The notes under the pieces were generated by a model that saw only the letters and a list, made by a program, of their open reading frames with translations, had not been told where the DNA came from and searched no databases. This document shows, piece by piece, positions 7,833-15,665 of a stretch of DNA of 64,000 bases. The stretch lies in assembly GCF_050871315.1 (NCBI RefSeq), contig NZ_JBJLRE010000013.1. The stretch is one strand, 5' to 3'. This DNA comes from Kineococcus gynurae. GTDB taxonomy: Bacteria > Actinomycetota > Actinomycetes > Actinomycetales > Kineococcaceae. Each line of letters starts with the position of its first letter. Position 1 is the first letter of the stretch. The position numbers and the translations under genes are program-made.

Positions 7833-9461
7833 TCAGAAGTCCATGCCGCCCATGCCGCCGTCGCCACCGGCCGGGGCCGCGGAGGCCTTCTCCGGCTTGT
7901 CGGCGATGACGGCCTCGGTGGTGAGGAAGAGCGCCGCGATGGAGGCGGCGTTCTGCAGCGCGGAGCGCGTCACCTTGACCGGGTCGTTGATGCCCGCGTC
8001 GAGCAGGTCGACGTAGTCACCGGTCGCGGCGTTGAGGCCGAAACCGGGGTCGAGGTTGCGGACCTTCTCGGCCACGACGCCACCCTCGAGACCGGCGTTG
8101 ACCGCGATCTGCTTGAGCGGGGCCTCGATGGCGACCTTGACGATGTTCGCCCCGGTCGCCTCGTCGCCGACGAGCTCGAGCTTCTCGAAGGCCGCGACAC
8201 CGGCCTGGATGAGGGCCACGCCACCACCGGCGACGATGCCCTCCTCGACGGCCGCCTTCGCGTTGCGGACGGCGTCCTCGATGCGGTGCTTGCGCTCCTT
8301 CAGCTCGACCTCGGTCGCCGCGCCCGCCTTGATGACGGCCACGCCGCCGGCGAGCTTGGCGAGACGCTCCTGGAGCTTCTCGCGGTCGTAGTCGGAGTCG
8401 CTGCGCTCGATCTCGGCGCGGATCTGGCCCACGCGACCGGCGATGGCGTCGGCGTCGCCGGCCCCCTCGACGATGGTGGTCTCGTCCTTGGTGACGACGA
8501 CCTTGCGGGCGCGGCCCAGCAGGTCGAGGTCGGCGGTGTCGAGCTTGAGCCCGACCTCCTCGGAGATGACCTGGCCACCGGTGAGGATGGCGATGTCGCC
8601 GAGCATGGCCTTGCGGCGGTCACCGAAGCCGGGGGCCTTGACGGCCACGGACTTGAAGGTGCCACGGATCTTGTTGACCACGAGGGTCGCGAGGGCTTCG
8701 CCCTCGACGTCCTCGGCCACGATCGCCAGCGGCTTGCCGGACTGCATGACCTTCTCCAGCAGCGGGAGGAGGTCCTTCACCGAGGAGATCTTCGAGTTGA
8801 GGATCAGCAGGTACGGGTCCTCGAGGACCGTCTCCTGACGCTCGGCGTCGGTGACGAAGTAGGGCGAGATGAAGCCCTTGTCGAACCGCATGCCCTCGGT
8901 GAGCTCCAGCTCGAGCCCGAAGGTGTTGCTCTCCTCGACGGTGATGACGCCTTCCTTGCCCACCTTGTCGAGGGCTTCGGCGATCAGCTCGCCGATGGAG
9001 GCGTCACCGGCGGAGATCCCCGCGGTGGCGGCGATCTGCTCCTTGGTGGTGACCTCCTTGGCGGCGCCGAGCAGCTGCTCGGTCACGGCCTCGACGGCCT
9101 TCTCGATGCCGCGCTTGAGGCCGAGCGGGTTCGCCCCGGCGGCCACGTTGCGCAGCCCCTCGCGAACGAGGGCCTGGGCCAGGACGGTCGCGGTCGTCGT
9201 GCCGTCACCGGCGACGTCGTCCGTCTTCTTGGCGACCTCCTTGACGAGCTCGGCCCCGATCTTCTCGTAGGGGTCCTCCAGCTCGATCTCCTTGGCGATG
9301 CTCACACCGTCGTTGGTGATCGTGGGGGCGCCCCACTTCTTCTCCAGCACGACGTTGCGGCCCTTGGGGCCCAGCGTGACCTTGACGGCGTCCGCGAGCT
9401 GGTTCATGCCGCGCTCGAGGCCGCGACGAGCTTCCTCGTCGAAGGCGATGATCTTGCTCAT
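7833..9461 (-). CDS. groL: 60-kDa chaperonin GroEL
   Basis: This is a full-length (542-residue) chaperonin with the expected blocks: TLGPKGRNVVLEKKWG, NDGVSIAKEIE, the nucleotide site DGTTTATVLAQA, and the C-terminus GGMGGMDF. That methionine-rich tail is the housekeeping (GroEL2) kind; actinobacterial GroEL1 usually has a His-rich tail. It assembles as a ring folding machine in the cytosol. No groES is next to it, as is usual for the orphan copy in actinobacteria. A GGGAGGA ribosome site lies before the ATG, and two CIRCE operators sit about 150-210 bp upstream, so HrcA should repress it until heat shock. Confidence 0.97.
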   Translation of the reverse strand: MSKIIAFDEEARRGLERGMNQLADAVKVTLGPKGRNVVLEKKWGAPTITNDGVSIAKEIELEDPYEKIGAELVKEVAKKTDDVAGDGTTTATVLAQALVREGLRNVAAGANPLGLKRGIEKAVEAVTEQLLGAAKEVTTKEQIAATAGISAGDASIGELIAEALDKVGKEGVITVEESNTFGLELELTEGMRFDKGFISPYFVTDAERQETVLEDPYLLILNSKISSVKDLLPLLEKVMQSGKPLAIVAEDVEGEALATLVVNKIRGTFKSVAVKAPGFGDRRKAMLGDIAILTGGQVISEEVGLKLDTADLDLLGRARKVVVTKDETTIVEGAGDADAIAGRVGQIRAEIERSDSDYDREKLQERLAKLAGGVAVIKAGAATEVELKERKHRIEDAVRNAKAAVEEGIVAGGGVALIQAGVAAFEKLELVGDEATGANIVKVAIEAPLKQIAVNAGLEGGVVAEKVRNLDPGFGLNAATGDYVDLLDAGINDPVKVTRSALQNAASIAALFLTTEAVIADKPEKASAAPAGGDGGMGGMDF

Positions 9462-9611
9462 GCCTGGTGTTCCTCCCGAATGGGGCGGTGGCTGGTCGGA
9501 CCGGCGCCCGCGACGGACGACCTGCCGGACCGGGGTCACGTCCCCCGGGCACCGCAGGCCTCACCGGACCGACCGGGAGTGCGAGGCTCCCGGGTCGAGA
9601 TGCTGACACTG

Positions 9612-9638
9612 CTGTCACTCTCGACTCGAGAGTGCCAA
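9612..9638. promoter_or_regulatory. CIRCE operator (HrcA site) 1 of groEL
   Basis: Read on the minus strand the site is TTGGCACTC, nine bases, then GAGTGACAG, against the consensus TTAGCACTC-N9-GAGTGCTAA. The spacing is exact. HrcA binds this inverted repeat and represses chaperone genes. It lies upstream of groEL and only 7 bp from a second copy. Confidence 0.9.
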
Positions 9639-9645
9639 CCTCATG

Positions 9646-9672
9646 TTGGCACTCTCCCCGGGCGAGTGCAAA
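9646..9672. promoter_or_regulatory. CIRCE operator (HrcA site) 2 of groEL
   Basis: The plus strand reads TTGGCACTC, nine bases, GAGTGCAAA, again with N9 spacing and a nearly perfect match to the CIRCE consensus. Together with the neighbouring copy it forms a double operator in the groEL control region. Confidence 0.9.
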
Positions 9673-9720
9673 CCGCCGGGGGTCGCCCACCAGGTCACCG
9701 GGAGGAGCTCCCGGACGGGC

Positions 9721-9924
9721 TCAGATCGCGCGGACGGACTCGGCCTGCGGACCCTTCTGCCCCTGCCCGACCTCGAACTCCACCCGCTGACCCTCCTCGA
9801 GGGAGCGGTAGCCGTCGGCGACGATCGCGGAGTAGTGGACGAAGACGTCGGCGCCACCGTCGTCGACGGTGATGAACCCGAAACCCTTCTCCGCGTTGAA
9901 CCACTTGACGATGCCCTGAGCCAT
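9721..9924 (-). CDS. cspA: cold-shock protein, CspA family
   Basis: The protein is exactly 67 residues, the usual size, with the RNP1 motif KGFGFITV and RNP2-like DVFVHYSAI. It starts MAQGIVKWFNAEKGFGF. Such OB-fold proteins bind single-stranded RNA/DNA and act as RNA chaperones. A GGAG ribosome site precedes the ATG. The 210 bp upstream contains no gene and presumably holds the promoter and a 5' leader. Confidence 0.95.
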   Translation of the reverse strand: MAQGIVKWFNAEKGFGFITVDDGGADVFVHYSAIVADGYRSLEEGQRVEFEVGQGQKGPQAESVRAI

Positions 9925-10135
9925 TGCGTTCTCCAGTGGTGCGATCAACCGAGGGCGCCGACGGTGCGTCACCGGCAGCGGGTCTCACCTGCGCCGCCGG
10001 GGACGGGGGCGAATGATCGACCGGTCGTCAGCGTAGTGGCGTGCCGCCCGGATGGGCAGGGAATGAACGACAAACGTGAACGGGTGAACGTCACAGGAAT
10101 GTCACGAATTAAATGCGCGGTGAGCAGGACCGGGG

Positions 10136-10318
10136 TCAGAGGGCGCCGACGACGTCGAGCAGGGGCCGGGCCACGGCCCGCACCAGCGCGAGCGCCGCGA
10201 GGAGCAGCAGCAGGGCGACCACGACCCAGACCACGACGAGGACCGCCACCCCGAGCGGAGACCGGCGGGTGCGGTGCGCCCCGCGCCGCTGCGGCAGCTG
10301 GCGGCCGCGACCGCTCAG
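10136..10318 (-). CDS. possible small single-span membrane protein
   Basis: An open frame directly behind the DUF3263 gene encodes an Arg-rich head (RGRQLPQRRGAHRTRR) followed by one strongly hydrophobic segment (VAVLVVVWVVVALLLLLAAL) and ends in VARPLLDVVGAL. A CTG overlapping the DUF3263 stop (CTGA) would give 60 residues, and a GTG at 10249 would give 37. The coupling pattern and positive-inside head support a real membrane peptide, but the lack of a standard start for the long form keeps confidence low. No family is recognised. Confidence 0.35.
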   Translation of the reverse strand: MSGRGRQLPQRRGAHRTRRSPLGVAVLVVVWVVVALLLLLAALALVRAVARPLLDVVGAL

Positions 10319-10656
10319 GGCTGGACCCCGAGGCGGCGGGCTGACCGGTTGCGCTGGCGGGTGGACCGCATCCGGCGCAGCCGCTTCACGAGCATGGGGT
10401 CGTGGCGCAGGGCCGCCGGGGAGTCGATGAGGGCGTTCAGCAGCTGGTAGTAGCGCGTCGGCGAGAGGTCGAAGAGCTCACGGACCGCCTGCTCCTTGGC
10501 CCCGGCGTACTTCCACCACTGCCGCTCGAAGGCCAGGATCTCGGCCTCGCGCCGGCCGAGCCCCTCGGGGAGCCCCGCTCCGGCCGGACCGTCGTGGTCC
10601 GTCCCGGGGCCGGTCCCCACCTGCTGCTCGACCCGCTGCACCGCGTCGCCGTCCAC
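10315..10656 (-). CDS. DUF3263 family protein
   Basis: The 113-residue protein contains the DUF3263 core: ILAFERQWWKYAGAKEQAVRELFDLSPTRYYQ is split here as ILAFERQWWKYAGAKEQAV and RELFDLSPTRYYQLLN, followed by a basic RLRRMRSTRQRNR tail. The helix-turn-helix-like FDLSPTRYYQ and basic tail suggest DNA binding, but the function is unknown. The family is restricted to actinobacteria and is often found near uracil-DNA glycosylase, as here. A divergent promoter region of about 115 bp separates it from ung. Confidence 0.85.
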   Translation of the reverse strand: MDGDAVQRVEQQVGTGPGTDHDGPAGAGLPEGLGRREAEILAFERQWWKYAGAKEQAVRELFDLSPTRYYQLLNALIDSPAALRHDPMLVKRLRRMRSTRQRNRSARRLGVQP

Positions 10657-10761
10657 GCGCGACCGCCTCCCCCGTCATCGTCCTGCGCCCTCACCTTAGG
10701 CAGGAACTACACGGCTGTCATTCCCCGCCCGGCGCGTCGCCCGGCCCCGGCGCGCCTCGAC

Positions 10762-10767
10762 TAGGTT
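10762..10767 (+). promoter_or_regulatory. -10 box of ung, predicting a leaderless mRNA
   Basis: TAGGTT ends six bases before the GTG start of ung. Transcription normally begins about seven bases after the -10 hexamer, so the mRNA would begin at the start codon. No ribosome-binding site is seen. Confidence 0.6.
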
Positions 10768-10773
10768 CGGCGG

Positions 10774-11520
10774 GTGACTCCCGCCGCAGGCGTCCCGCCC
10801 GTCCCGCCCGCCCCGTCCGAGCCGGCCGTCGGGACTCCTGACGGCGACCCCGCGGGGCTCGGCCTGGACACCCTGGACGCGGGGTGGGCGCGGGCCCTGG
10901 CCCCGGTCCACCCGCGGCTGCGCGAGCTCTCGGCCTGGCTCGCGACCGAGGCCGACTGGCTCCCCGACCCGGCGTGCGTGCTGCGGGCGTTCCGCCAGCC
11001 CTTCGCGGACGTGCGCGTCCTGGTGGTCGGGCAGGACCCCTATCCGACGCCCGGCCACCCGGTCGGGCTGTCCTTCGCGGTGGAGCGTCACGTCCGCCCG
11101 CTGCCGCGCAGCCTGGTGAACGTCTACAAGGAGCTGCACGCCGACGTCGGCGTGCCCGTCCCCCCGCACGGAGACCTGACGGCCTGGACGCGGTCGGGGG
11201 TGATGCTGCTCAACCGCGTCCTCACGGTGGGGGCGGGGGCGTCGGGGTCGCACCGTCGGCGCGGCTGGGAGGAGGTCACGGCCACGGCGGTCCGGGCCCT
11301 GGCCGGACGCGGGACCCCACTGGTCGCGCTGCTCTGGGGGCGCGACGCGCAGACGCTGCGACCGCTGCTCGGCGACGTCGCCGTGGTCGAGGGGGTGCAC
11401 CCGAGCCCGCTCTCAGCGTCCCGGGGGTTCTTCGGGTCCCGGCCCTTCAGCGCGATCGACGCCCTGCTCAGGGAGCAGGGCGCCGACGCGGTGGACTGGA
11501 GGCTCGACCTCGACGGGTGA
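10774..11520 (+). CDS. ung: uracil-DNA glycosylase, family 1
   Basis: This is a 248-residue enzyme that removes uracil from DNA in base-excision repair. It has the family-1 water-activating motif GQDPYPTPGHPVGLSF and the leucine-intercalation loop HPSPLSASRGFFGS. MLLNRVLTV matches the uracil-binding strand. The first 30 or so residues are Pro/Ala-rich and not conserved. The GTG start is set by a TAGGTT -10 box six bases upstream. Confidence 0.95.
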   Translation: MTPAAGVPPVPPAPSEPAVGTPDGDPAGLGLDTLDAGWARALAPVHPRLRELSAWLATEADWLPDPACVLRAFRQPFADVRVLVVGQDPYPTPGHPVGLSFAVERHVRPLPRSLVNVYKELHADVGVPVPPHGDLTAWTRSGVMLLNRVLTVGAGASGSHRRRGWEEVTATAVRALAGRGTPLVALLWGRDAQTLRPLLGDVAVVEGVHPSPLSASRGFFGSRPFSAIDALLREQGADAVDWRLDLDG

Positions 11521-11543
11521 TCCCGCCGGACCGGGCCGCCCGG

Positions 11544-11717
11544 TCAGCTCTTGAAGACGTCCTTGACGTTCTCGCCGGCCTTCTTGGCGCTCGCCGCGGC
11601 CTGGTCGTTGCGACCCTCGGCCTCGAGACGCTCGTTGTTGCTCGCGCTGCCGGCCGCCTCCTTGACCTTCCCGGCGACGTCCTGGGCAGCGTTCTTGATC
11701 TTGTCTGCAGCGCTCAC
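11544..11717 (-). CDS. CsbD family stress protein
   Basis: A short gene of 57 codons starts at GTG with an AGGGAG ribosome site. The product is hydrophilic and rich in Ala, Lys and Asn: it begins VSAADKIKNAAQDVAGKVKE and continues with AAGSASNNERLEAEGRND. This is the CsbD pattern of amphipathic repeats. Family members accumulate in general stress responses; the biochemical role is unknown. It is convergent with ung. Confidence 0.8.
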   Translation of the reverse strand: MSAADKIKNAAQDVAGKVKEAAGSASNNERLEAEGRNDQAAASAKKAGENVKDVFKS

Positions 11718-11839
11718 GACAACTCCCTCTGAGTCACGGCCCTCCTGCGCGGAGCCTCGTGGCTACACCGTAAAGCTGGGCCCCGCGGGCCGCACCCGGA
11801 GTCGATCGGCTCCGGGAGCAGGCCGACCGCCGCCGACGG

Positions 11840-12343
11840 TCAGCCGCGGACGACGGTCACGCTCGGCGGCGTCTGCAGGGTCTGCGCGATGACGCAGTAC
11901 CGCTCGGCGAGGGAGACGAGCTTGCCCTCGGTCGCCTCGTCGGCGTCGGAGGAGAAGGAGAACGTGATGGTGACGTCGGTGATCCCGACCGGGGCCTCCT
12001 TGGACACCCCGAGCGTCCCGCGGGCGTCCCAGTGCGCGTCGACGGTGACCGAGGCCTCGCGCAGCTGCACGCCCATGGCCGTCGCGACGCTGCGCAGGGT
12101 GACCCCGGCGCACGCGGCGACCGCCTCGCAGAGCATGTCGGCCGAGCACGCCTCGGTGCCGTCGCCCCCCGCGGCCCGGTGCAGCCCGGCGCGGGTGGTG
12201 CCGGCGAACCCGTCGACGGAGACCCCGATGGTCTGCCCGTCCAGGACGGCGACCGCCCGCGCCGGGATGCGGGCCTGCTCCGGGTCCTCCCGGTAGGTGT
12301 CCTTGAGCGGCTTCTGCAGTGCACGGAGTTCGGTCGCGTCCAT
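11840..12343 (-). CDS. OsmC/Ohr-like family protein
   Basis: The 167-residue protein has the OsmC fold signature, with the first catalytic-type cysteine in ACSADMLCEAVAACAGVTLR and a second in AERYCVIAQTL near the C-terminus. Members reduce organic hydroperoxides using paired cysteines. A TAGCCT box seven bases before the ATG predicts leaderless transcription. The gene is divergent from the DUF1737 gene. Confidence 0.85.
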   Translation of the reverse strand: MDATELRALQKPLKDTYREDPEQARIPARAVAVLDGQTIGVSVDGFAGTTRAGLHRAAGGDGTEACSADMLCEAVAACAGVTLRSVATAMGVQLREASVTVDAHWDARGTLGVSKEAPVGITDVTITFSFSSDADEATEGKLVSLAERYCVIAQTLQTPPSVTVVRG

Positions 12344-12393
12344 GCGCCGGAGGCTAGTTCATCGTCGCGACCCCGCTCGGTTAGCGTCCGGGC

Positions 12394-12600
12394 ATGAGCG
12401 AGACGAGCACCCCGAGCCCCCGGCTGCGCTACCGGTTGCTGACCGGGCCCGACGACCGGTCGTTCTGCGAGAAGGTCTCCGCGGCCCTCGACGACGGCTA
12501 CGTCCTGCACGGCAGCCCGGCGATCGCGGTCGGACCGGACGGTCCGGTCGCCGCGCAGGCCGTGGTCCTGCCGACCCCGCTCGCCCCCGGCGAGGTCTGA
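12394..12600 (+). CDS. DUF1737 domain protein
   Basis: The 68-residue protein matches the small DUF1737 family: YRLLTGPDDRSFCEKVSAAL, then a GY.LHGSPAI block and VAAQAVVLP. The function is unknown. TAGCGT lies six bases before the ATG, so the mRNA is probably leaderless. It converges on the lipid-kinase-like gene. Confidence 0.75.
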   Translation: MSETSTPSPRLRYRLLTGPDDRSFCEKVSAALDDGYVLHGSPAIAVGPDGPVAAQAVVLPTPLAPGEV

Positions 12601-12622
12601 ACCCTCCGCGGTCCGACACCCC

Positions 12623-13534
12623 TCAGCGGGGGCAGACCGCCCGCCAGGCGTCGGCGCGCATCTCCCAGCGCACGGAGGTGCGCGGGTCGCCCACCTCGCC
12701 GTCGGAGTTGAGGCGGAAGTGCCCGCTGCGCGCGCTCACCTCGACCACGTGGCCCCGGGCGGTGGTGACGTCCTGGCGTTCGACGTGGACCCCCTGGCGC
12801 AAGCCCCGGGCGAAGCCGACCCGCGCCCACGGCGAGGTCGACGTCGACACCACGACGTCGGCGACGCCGTCGTGCGGGTCGGCCCCGGGGACCAGGGGTG
12901 CCCCGCCGCCGATGGTCCCGCCGATGCCGACCCCGACCATGAGGACCGGGCGGTCCCCGTCGACGAGCACCTCGCCGTCGACCTCGACGCGCAACGGGTA
13001 GCCGCGCCCCGCGCTCACCCCGGCCCAGGCCGCCCCGACCGGGTAGGCCGCGGCCCCCAGCGACGACTTCCACCGCTGGGCGCGGGCCGTGGCCGAGGCG
13101 CCGATGCCCGCGTGCACCGTGTTGACCGTCACCCGGTCGAGGTCGTCGACCAGCAGCTCCAGGCCCCGCGGCGTGCCGGTCGCGGCCACGACCGCGGCGG
13201 TCACCGGTTCCAGCGGCAGCCGCAGCGACCGGGCCAGGTCGTTGCCCGTCCCCAGCGGGATGAGCCCGAGGGGCCCCACGGCGTCGGCGGCTCCCGCGTC
13301 GTGCAGCAGCTGCAGAGCGGTGTGGACGGTCCCGTCACCCCCCATCAGCACCAGCCGGCGCCCGCCGGGGTCGAGCAGGGTGTCGCGCAGGTCCTCGAGG
13401 GTCTCGGTGAGGCGCAGCTCGGCGTCGGCGTGCCGCGCCAGCTCGCGCATGACCGCGTCGAGCACGGCGGCCTTGGCCGTCCCGGCCTTGGCGTTGGCCA
13501 CCGCGAGGATCCCCCGCGGTTCGTCGTCGCTCAA
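12623..13534 (-). CDS. diacylglycerol/lipid kinase family protein
   Basis: The 303-residue protein has the DAGK catalytic signature GGDGTVHTALQLL and the second conserved block IPLGTGNDLARSLRLP. It ends with the beta-sandwich domain (HFRLNSDGEV). Members phosphorylate lipids such as diacylglycerol at the inner face of the membrane; actinobacterial paralogues act on various lipids. The gene follows the palindromic repeat and truncated metE, but its ATG is about 170 bp from the repeat, so it may have its own promoter. Confidence 0.85.
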   Translation of the reverse strand: MSDDEPRGILAVANAKAGTAKAAVLDAVMRELARHADAELRLTETLEDLRDTLLDPGGRRLVLMGGDGTVHTALQLLHDAGAADAVGPLGLIPLGTGNDLARSLRLPLEPVTAAVVAATGTPRGLELLVDDLDRVTVNTVHAGIGASATARAQRWKSSLGAAAYPVGAAWAGVSAGRGYPLRVEVDGEVLVDGDRPVLMVGVGIGGTIGGGAPLVPGADPHDGVADVVVSTSTSPWARVGFARGLRQGVHVERQDVTTARGHVVEVSARSGHFRLNSDGEVGDPRTSVRWEMRADAWRAVCPR

Positions 13535-13702
13535 CGGTTGCTCCTCCTCCGACGTCCCGGACGCGGACGACCCGCCCGCCCCCGACCCAACGCCCTCGGC
13601 CCCGGGTGCGTGCCCCCGGTCCCCCGGCGCAGCCGAACCTTCGCAGCATCACCCCACCCCCGCACCCCACCCCCGCACCCCACCCCACCCTCCTCCTCCC
13701 CC

Positions 13703-13750
13703 CTCACCTCCCGTGATCAAGGAATTCATTCCTTGATCACGGGGAGGTGG
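13703..13750. repeat. interspersed palindrome, copy 1
   Basis: The core CCGTGATCAAGGAAT (13711-13725) is mirrored by ATTCCTTGATCACGG (13728-13742), with a 2-nt loop. A pyrimidine-rich left flank and a purine-rich right flank extend the stem with one bulge. The TGA in GTGATCAC serves as the stop codon of the truncated metE. Three related copies occur at 29660, 36889 and 48126. Confidence 0.9.
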
Positions 13751-15665
13751 GGGGGTGGAGGAGGGCCGGAGGGGGGAGGGCGGGGTCGCCCAGGTGGGCG
13801 TGGACCCGGGTGGCGTCGGGCGCTCCGGCGACGGCGAGCCGGAACGCGTCGACGGCCCACCGCCGTTCCTCCCGGTCGGCCCCGCGCAGCGGCAGCGGTC
13901 GGGGCAGCGCGGGTTCGTCCACCCGGACCACGGCCGACCCGGTAGCCGCGCGCGCGGCGATCTCGTCGCGCAGGGCGAGGGCGACCTGGGCGGCCGTGTC
14001 GGCCACCGGCAGGTCGTCGCGGACGAAGGAGCGGGCCAGCATCGTCACGGGACCGGTCAGCCACTCCTCCACCGGTCGCTCCGCGGGCCCGGACGCGGGC
14101 GCGGGTCGCGCGACGTCGCCGAACAGGATCGGCGGGCGGACGTCGTCAGAGCCGTGGCCGCGGACCCATCCGTGCTCGGTGAGCGCGACCCCGTCGAGGC
14201 TCGCGGCGGTGCGACGGACGCGCTCGTCCACCCCGGCCTCCCCGGCCACCCCGGCCTCCCCGGGCACGACCGCGTCGATCCCCAGGTGCTCCCGCAGCCA
14301 CCGGTCCGGCCCCGGGTCCGCGGCGATGCGCCGCAGCGCCCCCACCCCCCGCCGCCGTGCGTCGGGACCGAGCCCGGCGACCCGCGCGCGGACCTCAGGA
14401 CGGTGACCGCCGGCGCCGGTGGCGCGGTCGGCCCGGGCGGCGGCGGAGGCCTCGAGGGCGGCCGCGGCCGACCCGCGGTCGCGCAACGCCTCCCCCAGCA
14501 GCACCACCTCCGACACCTTCTGGTCGGCGAAGGCCAGCCGGCGACGCAGCTGCGGGTCCAGGTCGACCTCGTCGGCCACGTCGTGCGGGACGTGGAGCAA
14601 CGAGGTCGAGGTGCCCGCGACGACCCGGGGGTGCCCGGTCGGCTGCAACGCGGCGAGGGCCTGCAGCCCCCGCAGGGCGGGGCCGAGGTCGGTGGTCCAG
14701 ACGTTCTCCCCGTCCACGACCCCGCCGACCAGGACCTTGTCGGCGAGGCCCGCGAGGTCCCCGGCCGGGGCCGGGACCGACCCGCGCACGAGGTCGAGCG
14801 CGACGCCCGCGACCCCGGTGGCGGCGAGGTCGGCCAGGGAACCGCCGGGGTCACCGTGGGGGACGGCGACCAGGAGCTGCACCCCGCCCGTGGCGGCGAG
14901 CCGGTCGTAGGTCGCCCGGACCGCGGCGGAGAGCTCGGCGGCGTCCGTCCCGGCGGTGGCGGGGGCGGCGAGCCCGGGTTCGTCCAGCTGCACCCAGTCC
15001 GCCCCGGCCGCCGCGAACGACTGCAGCGCGACGGCGTAGGCCTCGACCAGTTCGGGCAGCCGTTCCCACGGCCGGCGGTCCCCCGCGGGAGCGCCCGCCG
15101 GGGCACCGGCCCGGGCCAGCAGCAGGAACGTGAGCGGCCCGACGAGGACGGGCCGGGTCAGGTACCCGTCGGTCAGGGCCTCGGCGAACTCCCGGACCGC
15201 GCGGTCGTCGACGAAGCGGAACCGGGTCGCCGGGGTGATCTCGGGCACGACGTGACGCCGGCCCCGGCCGGCCCCCGGGACCGTCCGCAGCGGGGTCCTG
15301 ACCCCGCGACCGCGGGCGAGGACGTCGAGGCCGACCAGGTCGACCGACCCGTCCGAGGCGAGCACGTCGGCGCAGCGGGCGGGGACGGCACCGAACGCGA
15401 CCACGGCGTCCAGCACGGGGTCGTGGCTGGAGAACGCCTGCGGGATCGAGGAGTCGTGGGCGGGCAGCCCCCGGGCGTTCATCCGGCGCCGGGCCCGGGC
15501 GCGCACCGCGGCGAGCGCGGCCTCGGTCGCGGCGACGTCGGCCCGCCCAGCGCGCAGCGCGGCCAGCGCGGCCGTGGTCTCGCGGCGGGCCCCGATGCTC
15601 GGGTAGCCGAGCACGGTGGCTCGCCACGGGCGGGCGGCGGGACCCGGGACGGGCCCGCCCCTCAC
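13737..15665 (-). CDS. metE: cobalamin-independent methionine synthase MetE-like, C-terminally truncated
   Basis: The 642-residue product shows MetE features: an N-terminal TVLGYPSIGARRE, LVGPLTFLLLARAG, GADWVQLDEPGLA, LVGGVVDGENVWTTDL, LTGPVTMLARSF and RVDEPALPRPLP. MetE is normally about 750 residues, with zinc held by His and Cys in H-x-C, a later Glu and a second Cys. Here similarity stops at VHAHLGD: the Cys is Gly, and the remaining roughly 100 residues with the other ligands are absent. The stop lies in a repeated palindrome. The N-terminal KWFDTNYHY block is also lost. The GTG start overlaps the metF stop (GTGA). It is probably inactive as a methionine synthase. Confidence 0.8.
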   Translation of the reverse strand: MRGGPVPGPAARPWRATVLGYPSIGARRETTAALAALRAGRADVAATEAALAAVRARARRRMNARGLPAHDSSIPQAFSSHDPVLDAVVAFGAVPARCADVLASDGSVDLVGLDVLARGRGVRTPLRTVPGAGRGRRHVVPEITPATRFRFVDDRAVREFAEALTDGYLTRPVLVGPLTFLLLARAGAPAGAPAGDRRPWERLPELVEAYAVALQSFAAAGADWVQLDEPGLAAPATAGTDAAELSAAVRATYDRLAATGGVQLLVAVPHGDPGGSLADLAATGVAGVALDLVRGSVPAPAGDLAGLADKVLVGGVVDGENVWTTDLGPALRGLQALAALQPTGHPRVVAGTSTSLLHVPHDVADEVDLDPQLRRRLAFADQKVSEVVLLGEALRDRGSAAAALEASAAARADRATGAGGHRPEVRARVAGLGPDARRRGVGALRRIAADPGPDRWLREHLGIDAVVPGEAGVAGEAGVDERVRRTAASLDGVALTEHGWVRGHGSDDVRPPILFGDVARPAPASGPAERPVEEWLTGPVTMLARSFVRDDLPVADTAAQVALALRDEIAARAATGSAVVRVDEPALPRPLPLRGADREERRWAVDAFRLAVAGAPDATRVHAHLGDPALPPPALLHPPTSP

